DNA of 64,000 nucleotides from Actinospineispora acaciae DSM 45401 (GTDB taxonomy: Bacteria > Actinomycetota > Actinomycetes > Mycobacteriales > Pseudonocardiaceae), in NCBI RefSeq assembly GCF_000620785.1, contig NZ_JIAI01000001.1, positions 682,001-746,000 on the forward strand, given 5' to 3'. The notes under the pieces were generated by a model, which was not told where the DNA came from, searched no databases, and saw only the letters and a program-made list of their open reading frames with translations. Each line of letters begins with the position of its first letter. The first letter of the stretch is position 1. Below are positions 26,091 through 34,209 of the stretch, piece by piece. Made by a program: the position numbers and the translations under genes.

Positions 26091-26770
26091 CGGCGGTAGA
26101 CGGGCCGGTCGGCATGAGCAAGTCGCAGTACGCGTACCAGGTGATCAAGTCACGGATCACCGGCGGGAGCTACGGACCCGGGTACCGGTTGGTGCTCGGC
26201 ACGCTCGCCAAGGAGTTCCGGGTGAGCCCGGTGCCGATCCGGGAGGCGATCCGGCTGCTCGAGGCGGAGGGCTTCGTCCACTTCGAGCACAACGTGGGCG
26301 CAACGGTCGCCGCGATCGACCCCGTCGAGTACCAGCACACCATGCAGATGCTGGCGATCGTGGAGGGCGCGGCCACCGCGCTGGCCGCCCCGCACATCCC
26401 CGAGGAGGCCCTGGCGTCGGCGGCGGAGCTGAACCAGCGGATGCGCGCCTCGCTGCGGGACTTCGACCCGATCGCCTTCACCCGGCTCAACCACGAGTTC
26501 CACGAGAGCCTCTACGAGCACTGCCCGAACCCTCGGCTGATCGAGGTGGTGCGGCACGGCTGGTCCCGGATGGCGGCGATCCGGGAGTCCACCTTCTCCT
26601 TCGTGCCCGGCCGCGCCGAGGCGTCGGTGGTCGAGCACGACCAGCTGATCGAGCTGATCCGCGCCAGGGTGGCCCCGGAGTGGATCGAGAACCGGGCCCG
26701 CGCCCACCGCACCGCGACCATCGACGCCTTCCTTGCCTGGAAGAACGAGCAGAACGAGAGCGAGGGGTAG
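26087..26770 (+). CDS. GntR family regulator, FCD subfamily
   Basis: A 227-residue regulator: winged helix about 15-80 (TLAKEFRVSPVPIREAIRLLEAEGFV) and an FCD domain with the NHEFHESLYEHCPNPRL segment. The GTG start overlaps the preceding enzyme's stop by 4 nt (GTGA), with GGGGA upstream. Lying inside the operon it regulates is unusual and implies autoregulation together with the pathway genes. It probably senses a dicarboxylic or hydroxy-aromatic intermediate. Confidence 0.92.
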   Translation: MTAVDGPVGMSKSQYAYQVIKSRITGGSYGPGYRLVLGTLAKEFRVSPVPIREAIRLLEAEGFVHFEHNVGATVAAIDPVEYQHTMQMLAIVEGAATALAAPHIPEEALASAAELNQRMRASLRDFDPIAFTRLNHEFHESLYEHCPNPRLIEVVRHGWSRMAAIRESTFSFVPGRAEASVVEHDQLIELIRARVAPEWIENRARAHRTATIDAFLAWKNEQNESEG

Positions 26771-26773
26771 GGC

Positions 26774-27700
26774 ATGAAGTTCCGAGGTGACCCCGGCAGC
26801 ATCAGGGGCTCGATCGCCCCGGTGATCACACCGTTCACCGATGACGACGCGCTCGACGAGGAGAGCCTGCGCGGGCTGATCCGCTGGCAGTTGGCCAACG
26901 GCTCGCACGGCATCTCCCTGGGCGGCTCGACCGGCGAGCCGAGCGCGCAGACCACCGCCGAGCGCGCCCGCGCCATCCGCATCGCCGCCGACGAGATCGC
27001 CGACCGGGTCCCGTTCATGCCCGGCACCGGCTCGGCGAAGCTGGACGAGACGCTGGAGCTCACCGACATCGCCAGGGACGCCGGCGCGGACGCGGTGCTG
27101 ATCATCACGCCGTACTACGCGCGCCCCACCCAGGAGGCGCTCTACCGGTGGTACGCCACGGTCGCCGCCGAGTTCCCGGACCTGCCGCTGGTCATCTACA
27201 ACGTGCCCAGCCGCACCGCGGTGGACATCGCGCCCGCCACCGTGGGCCGGCTGTACCGCGACTTCGACAACCTGGTCGGGATCAAGGAGACCACCAAGGA
27301 CTTCGAGCACTTCTCCCGGGTGCTCCACGAGGTCGGCCCGCAGCTGATGGTGTGGTCCGGGATCGAGCTGCTGTGCCTGCCGCTGCTCGCGCTCGGCGGC
27401 GCCGGGTTCGTCAGCGCCACCGCCAACCTGGCCCCCGCCGCGGTCGCCGAGATGTACGAGGCGTTCGTGGCCGGCGACCTGAACCGGGCGCGCGCCCTGC
27501 ACTACCAGCTGCACCCGCTGGTCGACCTGACCTTCGTGGAGACGAACCCGGCGCCGGTGAAGTGGGTGCTCGCGCAGCGCGGCCTGATCGCCTCGGCCCG
27601 GGTGCGCCCGCCGCTGATCACGCCGACCGCCCCGGGCCGCGACAAGATCCGCCAACTGCTCACGACCGGGCGCGACGCGCTCTCCCCCATCGACGCCTGA
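26774..27700 (+). CDS. DapA/DHDPS-family aldolase
   Basis: A 308-residue (beta/alpha)8 class I lyase of the dihydrodipicolinate synthase family. K171 in VGIKETT is the Schiff-base lysine, Y142 in YNVPSR the acid/base, and GSTGE (51-55) the carboxylate-binding loop (GTTGE in DapA). Context argues against lysine biosynthesis. In a homoprotocatechuate-like pathway it could replace the metal-dependent HpaI in splitting a 2-oxo-4-hydroxy diacid to pyruvate and succinate semialdehyde, or act as a hydratase-aldolase (inference). It starts 3 nt after the GntR stop. Confidence 0.9.
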   Translation: MKFRGDPGSIRGSIAPVITPFTDDDALDEESLRGLIRWQLANGSHGISLGGSTGEPSAQTTAERARAIRIAADEIADRVPFMPGTGSAKLDETLELTDIARDAGADAVLIITPYYARPTQEALYRWYATVAAEFPDLPLVIYNVPSRTAVDIAPATVGRLYRDFDNLVGIKETTKDFEHFSRVLHEVGPQLMVWSGIELLCLPLLALGGAGFVSATANLAPAAVAEMYEAFVAGDLNRARALHYQLHPLVDLTFVETNPAPVKWVLAQRGLIASARVRPPLITPTAPGRDKIRQLLTTGRDALSPIDA

Positions 27701-27719
27701 CCTCTAAGGGGCTACACGC

Positions 27720-29222
27720 ATGGACAACGGCCACCGACCGGCCGACCTGCCCGAGCACATCCGTCACTACATCGACGGCGAGTGGGTCGACAGTGTCTCC
27801 GGGCGCACCTTCGACGTGCTCGACCCGGTGAGCAACAAGCCCTACGCGACGGCGGCCGCCGGCCAGTCCGAGGACATCGACCGGGCAGTGGCCGCCGCCC
27901 GCGCCGCGTTCACCGACGGCCCGTGGCCGACCACGAACGCGCGCGGCCGCGCCAAGGTGCTGTACAAGATCGGCGACGCGATCGAGGCGCGCGAGGACCG
28001 GCTGGCCGAGCTGGAGACCTTCGACACCGGGCTGCCGATCACCCAGGCGCGTGGCCAGGCCCGCCGCGCGGCGGAGAACTTCCGGTTCTTCGCCGACCAG
28101 ATCGTCGCCCTGCACGAGGACGCCTACCGGGTGCCCGGCGCCCAGGTCAACTACGTGGTGCGCAAGCCGGTCGGGGTGGCCGGGCTGATCACGCCGTGGA
28201 ACACCCCGTTCATGCTGGAGAGCTGGAAGCTCGCGCCGGCGATCGCCTCGGGCTGCCCGGTGGTGCTCAAACCGGCCGAGTTCACCCCGCTCTCGGCCAG
28301 CCTGTGGCCGGAGATCTTCGCCGAGGGCGGGCTGCCGAGGGGCGTGTTCAACATGGTCGGCGGCATCGGCGAGGAGGCCGGAGCGGCGCTGGTGGAGCAT
28401 CCCGACGTGCCCCGGCTGTCGTTCACCGGCGAGACGCTGACCGGCCAGGTGATCATGCGCAACGCCGCCGCGCACCTCAAGGGCCTGTCCATGGAGCTGG
28501 GCGGCAAGTCGCCGGTGGTGGTGTTCGCCGACGCCGACCTGGACGCCGCGCTGGACTCCACCCTGTTCGGCGTGTTCTCGCTGAACGGCGAGCGGTGCAC
28601 GGCCGGCTCCCGCATCCTGGTAGAACGATCTATCTATCAGGAGTTCTGCTCCCGCTACGCCGAGCGCGCGCGCAACGTCGTGGTCGGACTCCCGCGCGAC
28701 CCGGCGACCGAGGTGGGCGCGCTGGTGCACCCGGAGCACTACGAGCGGGTGATGGGCTACGTCGAGGTCGGCAAGAAGGAGGCGACCCTGCTGGCCGGCG
28801 GCGAGCGCCCCGCGCACCTGCCCGAGGGCAACTACCTCGCGCCCACGGTGTTCGCCGACGTCAAGCCGGACGCCCGGATCTTCCAGGAGGAGATCTTCGG
28901 CCCGGTGGTCGCGCTGACCCCGTTCGACACCGAGGCCGAGGCGATCACGCTGGCCAACGACGTCAAGTACGGCCTGGCCGGCTACGTCTGGACCAACGAC
29001 CTCACCCGTGGCCACCGGGTCGCCTCCGCGATCGACGCCGGCATGGTCTGGCTCAACTCGCACAACATCCGCGACCTGCGCACCCCGTTCGGCGGGGTGA
29101 AGAGCAGCGGTGTCGGGCACGAGGGCGGGCACCGCAGCATCGACTTCTACACCACCGAGCAGATCGTGCACGTCTCGCTCGGCACCCCGCACACGCCTCG
29201 GTTCGGCGCACGTACAGCCTGA
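27720..29222 (+). CDS. hpaE: 5-carboxymethyl-2-hydroxymuconate semialdehyde dehydrogenase
   Basis: A 500-residue NAD-dependent aldehyde dehydrogenase: N161 in TPWNTPF, E259 in MELGGKSPVVVF and the nucleophile C293 in NGERCTAGSRI. FGVFSLNGERCTAGSR is characteristic of HpaE (HMSD) enzymes, which oxidise the meta-cleavage semialdehyde to the corresponding triacid. The neighbouring extradiol dioxygenase, immediately downstream, supports this. The ATG follows AAGGGG by 9 nt. I infer the substrate from family and context only. Confidence 0.9.
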   Translation: MDNGHRPADLPEHIRHYIDGEWVDSVSGRTFDVLDPVSNKPYATAAAGQSEDIDRAVAAARAAFTDGPWPTTNARGRAKVLYKIGDAIEAREDRLAELETFDTGLPITQARGQARRAAENFRFFADQIVALHEDAYRVPGAQVNYVVRKPVGVAGLITPWNTPFMLESWKLAPAIASGCPVVLKPAEFTPLSASLWPEIFAEGGLPRGVFNMVGGIGEEAGAALVEHPDVPRLSFTGETLTGQVIMRNAAAHLKGLSMELGGKSPVVVFADADLDAALDSTLFGVFSLNGERCTAGSRILVERSIYQEFCSRYAERARNVVVGLPRDPATEVGALVHPEHYERVMGYVEVGKKEATLLAGGERPAHLPEGNYLAPTVFADVKPDARIFQEEIFGPVVALTPFDTEAEAITLANDVKYGLAGYVWTNDLTRGHRVASAIDAGMVWLNSHNIRDLRTPFGGVKSSGVGHEGGHRSIDFYTTEQIVHVSLGTPHTPRFGARTA

Positions 29223-29232
29223 GGAGCTCGCC

Positions 29233-30279
29233 GTGAACAACCCACCCGATGTGATCCGAGCCGGATACGCCGAGCTCATCGTGACCGACCTGGAGCAGGC
29301 GCGCTGGTTCTACTGCGACGTGCTCGGCCTGGTGGTGACCGCCGAGGACGACGACGCCCTCTACCTGCGCGCCTACCAGGAGTACCTGCACCACAGCCTG
29401 GTCCTGCGCCAGGGCGACGAGCCCGCGCTGGCCAGGCTGGCCTACCGGGTGCGGAGCCCGCGCGAGGTGGACGCCGCCGAGCGGTACTTCACCGAGCTGG
29501 GCGTGCCCACCAGGCGGGTGCCCGAGGGCACCACCCGGGGCATCGGCGAGGCCGTCCGCATCCAGGACCCGCTCGGGTTCCCCGTCGAGTTCTTCTACCA
29601 CGCCCTGCACACCGAGCGGCTCACCCAGCATTACCACATGCACCGCGCCAACGCGCTGGCCCGCATCGACCACTTCAACGTGGTGGTGCCGGACGTCGCC
29701 GCCGCCCGGGACTACTACACCTCGCTCGGTTTCGGCGTCTCGGAGACCATCGAGGACAGCGATGACAACGTCTACGCCGCCTGGCTGTTCCGCAAGCAGA
29801 CGGTCCACGACATCGCCCTGACCGGCGGCGACGGCCCCCGGCTGCACCACATCGCGTTCGCCACCAACGAGCGCAGCCAGATCCTGCACACCTGCGACAT
29901 GCTCGGCGCGCTGCAGCGCGAGCACCACATCGAGCGCGGCCCCGGTCGCCACGGCGTGTCCAACGCGTTCTACCTGTACCTGCGCGACCCCGACGGCCAC
30001 CGCATCGAGGTCTACACCAGCGACTACTACACCGGCGACCCGGACAACCCCACCATCCGATGGGACGTCCACGACAACCGCCGGCGCTCGTTCTGGGGCC
30101 ACGAGGTCGCCACGTCCTGGTACGCCGAGGCGTCCACCGTGCTCGACCTCGACGGCCGCCCGGTCCCGACCACCGAGCCGCCGCACCGCGAGTCAGTGGT
30201 CTCGGTCGGCGCCGACGGCTTCGGCGTGATCACCGAGGACGGGGTCACCCAGGGCGTCAAGCTCGGCCACCAAGTCTGA
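29233..30279 (+). CDS. hpaD: 3,4-dihydroxyphenylacetate 2,3-dioxygenase (type I extradiol)
   Basis: A 348-residue vicinal-oxygen-chelate extradiol dioxygenase with two VOC modules. The iron/manganese ligands fall at H147 (ARIDHFNV), H206 (RLHHIAF) and E259 (GHRIEVY), each eight residues below the known ligands of the Arthrobacter homoprotocatechuate dioxygenase (H155, H214, E267). It opens the ring of homoprotocatechuate or a close catechol next to the hydroxyls. GTG start with GAGGAG 6 nt upstream, 10 nt after the hpaE stop. Confidence 0.92.
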   Translation: MNNPPDVIRAGYAELIVTDLEQARWFYCDVLGLVVTAEDDDALYLRAYQEYLHHSLVLRQGDEPALARLAYRVRSPREVDAAERYFTELGVPTRRVPEGTTRGIGEAVRIQDPLGFPVEFFYHALHTERLTQHYHMHRANALARIDHFNVVVPDVAAARDYYTSLGFGVSETIEDSDDNVYAAWLFRKQTVHDIALTGGDGPRLHHIAFATNERSQILHTCDMLGALQREHHIERGPGRHGVSNAFYLYLRDPDGHRIEVYTSDYYTGDPDNPTIRWDVHDNRRRSFWGHEVATSWYAEASTVLDLDGRPVPTTEPPHRESVVSVGADGFGVITEDGVTQGVKLGHQV

Positions 30280-30292
30280 GAGGTTTGAACAA

Positions 30293-30826
30293 ATGCCCGA
30301 GAAGGCCAGCACGGAGTTCTGGAAAGACCTCAAGCCGATCGCGAACTCCACCAAGCCGGACGCGCTGCCCGAGGTCTACCTGTCCAAGGTCGCCACCGAC
30401 GACGACAGGTACTACGTGCCGTTCACCGAGACCGTCGGCTCCCGGCCGCTGTGGATCAACGTCAAGGACAACTCCTGGTCGGACATCCTGCGGGCCAAGA
30501 GCGCGGGCCTGGTGAACCGGCACTACCACCCGCACGAGGTGTTCGCGTACACCATCTCCGGCAAGTGGGGCTACCTGGAGCGGGACTGGACGGCCACGGC
30601 CGGCGACTTCGTCTACGAGGCACCGGGCGAGGGCCACACCCTGGTCGCCTACGAGAGCCCGGAGCCGATGAAGACCCTCTTCATCGTCAAGGGCCCGCTG
30701 ATCTGGCTGGACGAGAACGGCGACACCGCCGGCTACTTCGACGTGCACGACTACATCGACATGTGCCGCCGCCACTACGACGAGGTAGGCATCGGCGCCG
30801 CCTACGTCAACTCGCTGTTTCGCTGA
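30293..30826 (+). CDS. cupin dioxygenase, 2,4'-dihydroxyacetophenone dioxygenase family
   Basis: A 177-residue single-cupin protein. NRHYHPHEVFAYTISGKWGYLE carries the HxH pair (H77, H79) and E82, and H115 in GEGHTLVAYE is the last ligand, forming a non-haem iron site. The sequence style and length match 2,4'-dihydroxyacetophenone dioxygenase, which breaks the C-C bond between carbonyl and hydroxymethyl carbons. GAGG 9 nt before the ATG. As the last gene of the meta-cleavage operon it might feed the pathway from a side-chain-oxidised aromatic or clear a dead-end product (inference). Confidence 0.85.
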   Translation: MPEKASTEFWKDLKPIANSTKPDALPEVYLSKVATDDDRYYVPFTETVGSRPLWINVKDNSWSDILRAKSAGLVNRHYHPHEVFAYTISGKWGYLERDWTATAGDFVYEAPGEGHTLVAYESPEPMKTLFIVKGPLIWLDENGDTAGYFDVHDYIDMCRRHYDEVGIGAAYVNSLFR

Positions 30827-30841
30827 GACAAGGACGGGTGC

Positions 30842-31669
30842 TCAGGCGCGCGTCAGATTGCCCTGGAGCGCGGCTATGTAGTTCTTCATGCCGTGGTCGC
30901 GCAGCGCCCTGCTGGCCGGTGCCAGCGCCTCGGCCACGCCCGCGGCGGTGAGGGTGGGCAGCTTGGCGAACAGCGGCATCGACTCGTGCACCTTGCCGTG
31001 CGAGTCGATGTAGCGCAGGGCGTTGACGTGGTGGAACGCCGGCTCCGGCGGCAGATGCGGGACGATGTCGTTGTTGTTCACGAATCGGTAGGTGCGCTTG
31101 GCCAGCGCGTCGTCGTGGGCCAAGGCGAGGATCCGGTCACAGGTGCGCGGCTGTCCGAAGGTGTAGATCCCCGAGGCGAGCAGGTGCGGATCCTCCAGGT
31201 AGAGCCGCACCCCGGCCAGCATGGCCAGCGCCCCGCCCAGGCTGTGGCCGGTGAACCACACGCTCTGGCCCTGGTCGCGCAGCTCGGTGATCGCGGACAG
31301 CACGTCCGGGTACACCGACTCCAGCGCCTGCGCGAACCCGTAGTGCACGAAGCCCCGCCCCGCAGGCCCCGGCCATGGCGGGGTGGAGGTGTCGGCCAAC
31401 CAGTCGCGCAGCTGGGCGACCTCGGTGCCCCGGAACGCCGTAATGATCATCTTGTCGCTGGCGGCCGTGTACGCCTGGGTGTCCTGCAGCGGGAACGGCG
31501 GGGTGAACGTGGTTTGGTGATGGCGGACCCGGTCGAACCCCCACCGGCCGACCTCGGCCTCAACCGTCGGCTGATCCTGATACGCCAACGCCGCCGCGTT
31601 GGCCAGCCCGTACGCCAGCTCGTCGCTGTAGCCGCTCGCCTGGTGATCGATCGTGATCGAGGTGGTCAT
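30842..31669 (-). CDS. class 3 lipase family protein
   Basis: A 275-residue alpha/beta hydrolase of the lipase class 3 (fungal lipase-like) family. The nucleophile is S143 in FTGHSLGGALAML; ITAFRGTEV supplies the oxyanion region, and the Asp in NNNDIVPHLPP and a His in AFHHVN or IDSHGK complete the triad. No signal peptide is visible, so it may be cytoplasmic or use another export route. The ATG at 31669 is preferred to the one at 31684 because GGGAG stands 8 nt upstream. It is convergent with the aromatic operon. Confidence 0.9.
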   Translation of the reverse strand: MTTSITIDHQASGYSDELAYGLANAAALAYQDQPTVEAEVGRWGFDRVRHHQTTFTPPFPLQDTQAYTAASDKMIITAFRGTEVAQLRDWLADTSTPPWPGPAGRGFVHYGFAQALESVYPDVLSAITELRDQGQSVWFTGHSLGGALAMLAGVRLYLEDPHLLASGIYTFGQPRTCDRILALAHDDALAKRTYRFVNNNDIVPHLPPEPAFHHVNALRYIDSHGKVHESMPLFAKLPTLTAAGVAEALAPASRALRDHGMKNYIAALQGNLTRA

Positions 31670-31684
31670 CGCCGAAACTCCCAT

Positions 31685-32382
31685 TCACGAGCCGAATCGC
31701 TGATCGCGCACCGCCGGGCCGTTTCGATGAAAGCAAGGCGCGCGAAGCGGATTCAAGGCTTGTGCCTCGACGTCAACCGATTCAGTCCGGGCGCCCCCTC
31801 GATGGAGGAATCGGCACACAAAGTTACTCGAAGGTATCCCTCGCGTAAGCGTGAACACGCCCCGATCGTGTGTCGACCGTCAATCATGTGGTACTTCAGC
31901 TCGGAATCCGGTGCGAGCTCGTAGAGAGTAACGGCGGCGTGGTCCAGACCATGATCAAACCACGCTGGTAGCCGATGGTGATCTCGTCGCTCGGGCAGCG
32001 GCTTCTCCTCTTAAGGCATGCGTTGGTCTCAGCGAGAGCCGCGAGTTGAGCCTGTGATAGAAAGGTCAAGCACAACGAGGGTAGCGCTTATCCCGAGATC
32101 AGCGGGGTCAGCGTGCGCGCCGTCAGTGGTGGCCTACCTGAGTCCGGGAAACGACGTTGACAGCGTTCGGTCCAATACCACCTGCGAGTCCGCTTGCAGA
32201 TCGACTCAGATTCAACACTTGTCGGTCAGGTGCGGCTGGAGTCGTCCTGCACGGTGACGCACATGTGGGCGCGGGTCATTGAGCATCGGCTGCCACCACG
32301 CCGTTCTTTGGTCGGTCGGCAAAGTCGCCGAAACCGCCATGATCCACACCACTGCGGGCCTGGACGCCGACGGCTCGCTCGG
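31685..32382. other. low-GC intergenic region, no supported gene
   Basis: About 700 nt without a convincing gene, and clearly poorer in G+C (roughly 55%) than the rest of the window. Frames are short, have no ribosome-binding site, and lack the G/C third-base pattern. An 85-codon open frame on the minus strand (32010-31753) has no start codon. The stretch may hold long control elements for the lipase gene or decayed foreign DNA. Confidence 0.6.
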
Positions 32383-33477
32383 TTAGCTGATCGAACGCTT
32401 GAGCAGTTCGCGTACCCGGGCGTGCGGCATGGCGGGCGAGCGGTGGCCGTTCTTGCCGATCATGGTCTCCCCCGCCGCCAGGGCGTTGACGACGGCTTCC
32501 TCGACGGACCGCACCACGGCCGTGTAGAAGGCGTCCATCCGGCTCCAGGGGATGAAGCGCAGCGTCTCGTACACCGCGTTGTCGTCGGGGAAACCGCTGG
32601 CCAGCGCGCCGGCATTGGCCGTGGAGAAGGCCAGGAAGAGGTCGCCGGAGAAGTGTGAGCCGCTGGTTCCGGTGCGCGCCAGGCCGAGCGGCACCCGGCG
32701 GGCGAGCGCCTTGCACTGGCCGGGCAGCAGCGGGGCGTCGGTGGCCACCACGGCGATCACAGACCCGGCGCCCGGCGCGGCGGCGGCCTCGCGGCGCTCC
32801 TGTGGATTGTCGTCGGTGAGCTGGCGCCCGACGGGCACCCCGGCGATGGTCAGCTCGGACCGCGAGCCGAAGTTGGCCTGGACGAACGCGGCCACCGTGT
32901 ACTCGTCGTCCCCGTAGCCGACCCGGCGGGACGCGGTGCCGCTGCCGCCCTTGAACGCGTAGCAGGTCATGCCGGTGCCGCCACCGACGGCGCCCTCCGC
33001 GATCGGCCCGCCGGACGCGGCGTCGATGGCCTGGGCGGCGTGCTCGGGGCGCACGTGCGGGCCGTTGACGTCGTTGAGGTAGCCGTCCCACGTCTCGGCC
33101 ACCACGGGCAGCAGCCACTCGCGGGCCAGCGCAGGCTTGTGCTCCACGACCCAGTCGATGGCACCCCGGTGGCACGGGCCGACGGCGTGGGTGTTCGTGA
33201 GCAGCACCGGCAGGGAGAGCGAACCGGTCTCCTCGATCCATGCGGTGCCGGTCATCTCGCCGTTGCCGTTCAGCGAGAACCAGCCGGCCGCGCACGGCAC
33301 GTCCACACCGTCGCGGCCCCGGGGCAGGATCGCCGTCACGCCGGTCCGCACCGACTCACCGTCGATCAACGTCACGTAGCCGACCTCGACGCCCGGCACG
33401 TCGGTCAGGGCGTTGTGCGGGCCTGGCTCGCCGTCGAACGGGATGTCCAGCGCGCGAGCACGGGGCCTTGCCGTCAT
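32383..33477 (-). CDS. P1 family peptidase (DmpA-type aminopeptidase)
   Basis: A 364-residue Ntn-hydrolase-like peptidase of the DmpA/L-aminopeptidase D-esterase family. ALTDVPGVEVGY at the N-terminus and LARTGTSGSHFSGDLFLAFSTAN at the centre are hallmarks; S277 before Gly-Asp is the expected self-processing nucleophile that yields two chains. It removes N-terminal residues from peptides, amides or beta-peptides. GGAGG stands 7 nt before the ATG, which overlaps the stop of the TetR gene by 4 nt (ATGA). Confidence 0.92.
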   Translation of the reverse strand: MTARPRARALDIPFDGEPGPHNALTDVPGVEVGYVTLIDGESVRTGVTAILPRGRDGVDVPCAAGWFSLNGNGEMTGTAWIEETGSLSLPVLLTNTHAVGPCHRGAIDWVVEHKPALAREWLLPVVAETWDGYLNDVNGPHVRPEHAAQAIDAASGGPIAEGAVGGGTGMTCYAFKGGSGTASRRVGYGDDEYTVAAFVQANFGSRSELTIAGVPVGRQLTDDNPQERREAAAAPGAGSVIAVVATDAPLLPGQCKALARRVPLGLARTGTSGSHFSGDLFLAFSTANAGALASGFPDDNAVYETLRFIPWSRMDAFYTAVVRSVEEAVVNALAAGETMIGKNGHRSPAMPHARVRELLKRSIS

Positions 33478-34091
33478 CGAACAACCTCCGGATCGAGATC
33501 GCAGCGGGTCGCGGTGGCCGCGTAGCCGAGCAGCAGGCGCTCGGCGGTGGCCACGTCGAAGGTGGGTACCGCCATGGTGATGTGCAGGCCGTAGCCGTCC
33601 TCCAGGACGACCAGGTTGCGGGCGACGGAGAGCACGTCGTCGGTCAGGTCGAACGCGCCGGTCGCCGCGCCGGCCTCCAGGATGCCGACGTACAGCGTGA
33701 CCTGGCGCTGGCAGAGGTCGATGTACCGGGCGGCGTAGGCGGGGTCGTGCCGGGCCACGGTGCCCAGCTCGTAGAGCAGCCGGCACAGCTCGTCGTCCGG
33801 CCCGCTGGGCAGCCCGCTGCGGATCATCGCCACCAGCCGGCGACGCGGGTCGGACTCCTCGCGGCCGGCCTCGGCGCGCGCCGAGCAGAACCGCTCGACG
33901 GCCTGGTCCTGGACCTCCTTGAGCAGGTCGGTGAGCGCCGAGAAGTAGTACAGCACCGAGGCCGGGGTGAGCCCGGCGCGCTTGGCCACGTCGGTGAGCC
34001 GCAGCGCGAGCACGCCGCGCTCCACCACGATCTGGCGGGCCACCTCGACGAGCTGGGCGCGTCGCTCCTGCTGTCGCTTGGGCCGGGCCAT
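33474..34091 (-). CDS. TetR family regulator
   Basis: A 205-residue TetR protein with the helix-turn-helix at about 28-50 (LTDVAKRAGLTPASVLYYFSALTDLL) and a BetI-like C-terminal domain. No Shine-Dalgarno is present. A TTGTAA-N18-CATACT promoter places the transcript start on the ATG, so the message is probably leaderless. It is coupled to the P1 peptidase and divergent from an APC permease, with repeats at 34110-34128 and 34165-34189 as likely sites. It would link peptide or amide use to amino-acid uptake (inference). Confidence 0.9.
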   Translation of the reverse strand: MARPKRQQERRAQLVEVARQIVVERGVLALRLTDVAKRAGLTPASVLYYFSALTDLLKEVQDQAVERFCSARAEAGREESDPRRRLVAMIRSGLPSGPDDELCRLLYELGTVARHDPAYAARYIDLCQRQVTLYVGILEAGAATGAFDLTDDVLSVARNLVVLEDGYGLHITMAVPTFDVATAERLLLGYAATATRCDLDPEVVR

Positions 34092-34097
34092 GCGGCA

Positions 34098-34128
34098 AGT
34101 ATGTCCAAAGTTGTTTGAAAGTTACAAC
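34098..34128 (-). promoter_or_regulatory. tetR promoter with overlapping inverted repeat
   Basis: On the minus strand TTGTAA (34122-34127) and CATACT (34098-34103) are 18 nt apart. GTTGT-N9-ACAAC (34110-34128) covers the -35 box and spacer. The start point falls on the tetR ATG, suggesting a leaderless, autoregulated gene. Confidence 0.45.
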
Positions 34129-34164
34129 CGGACACACTGCTGGCCTTGACGTTCCTGACCGAGA

Positions 34165-34189
34165 GTTCTTCAATACGTCTTTGAAGAAC
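34165..34189. promoter_or_regulatory. 9-bp-arm inverted repeat operator
   Basis: GTTCTTCAA-N7-TTGAAGAAC is a perfect inverted repeat of 25 bp, the longest perfect one in the divergent tetR/permease gap. It overlaps the -10 region (TTCAAT, 34169-34174) of a promoter whose -35 is TTGACG (34146-34151, spacer 17). It should control the APC permease gene. Confidence 0.65.
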
Positions 34190-34209
34190 CCCCGAGCAAG
34201 GGAGGCATC

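Noticed and set aside
26774..27700. DapA-like protein as the lysine-pathway enzyme.
   Set aside because: It is tightly packed between a GntR gene and hpaE/hpaD and has GSTGE instead of GTTGE; lysine genes are not near.
31753..32010. Minus-strand frame of 85 codons in the low-GC gap, with AGAGGAG near its 5' end.
   Set aside because: No ATG, GTG or TTG start, no family resemblance, poor codon bias; a nearby frame that looks faintly like a MerR coiled coil is also broken.
32243..32386. Plus-strand frame reading toward a stop at 32386 that could be the tail of a lost gene.
   Set aside because: Only about 45 codons, no start or motif, and it runs into the peptidase gene's 3' end.
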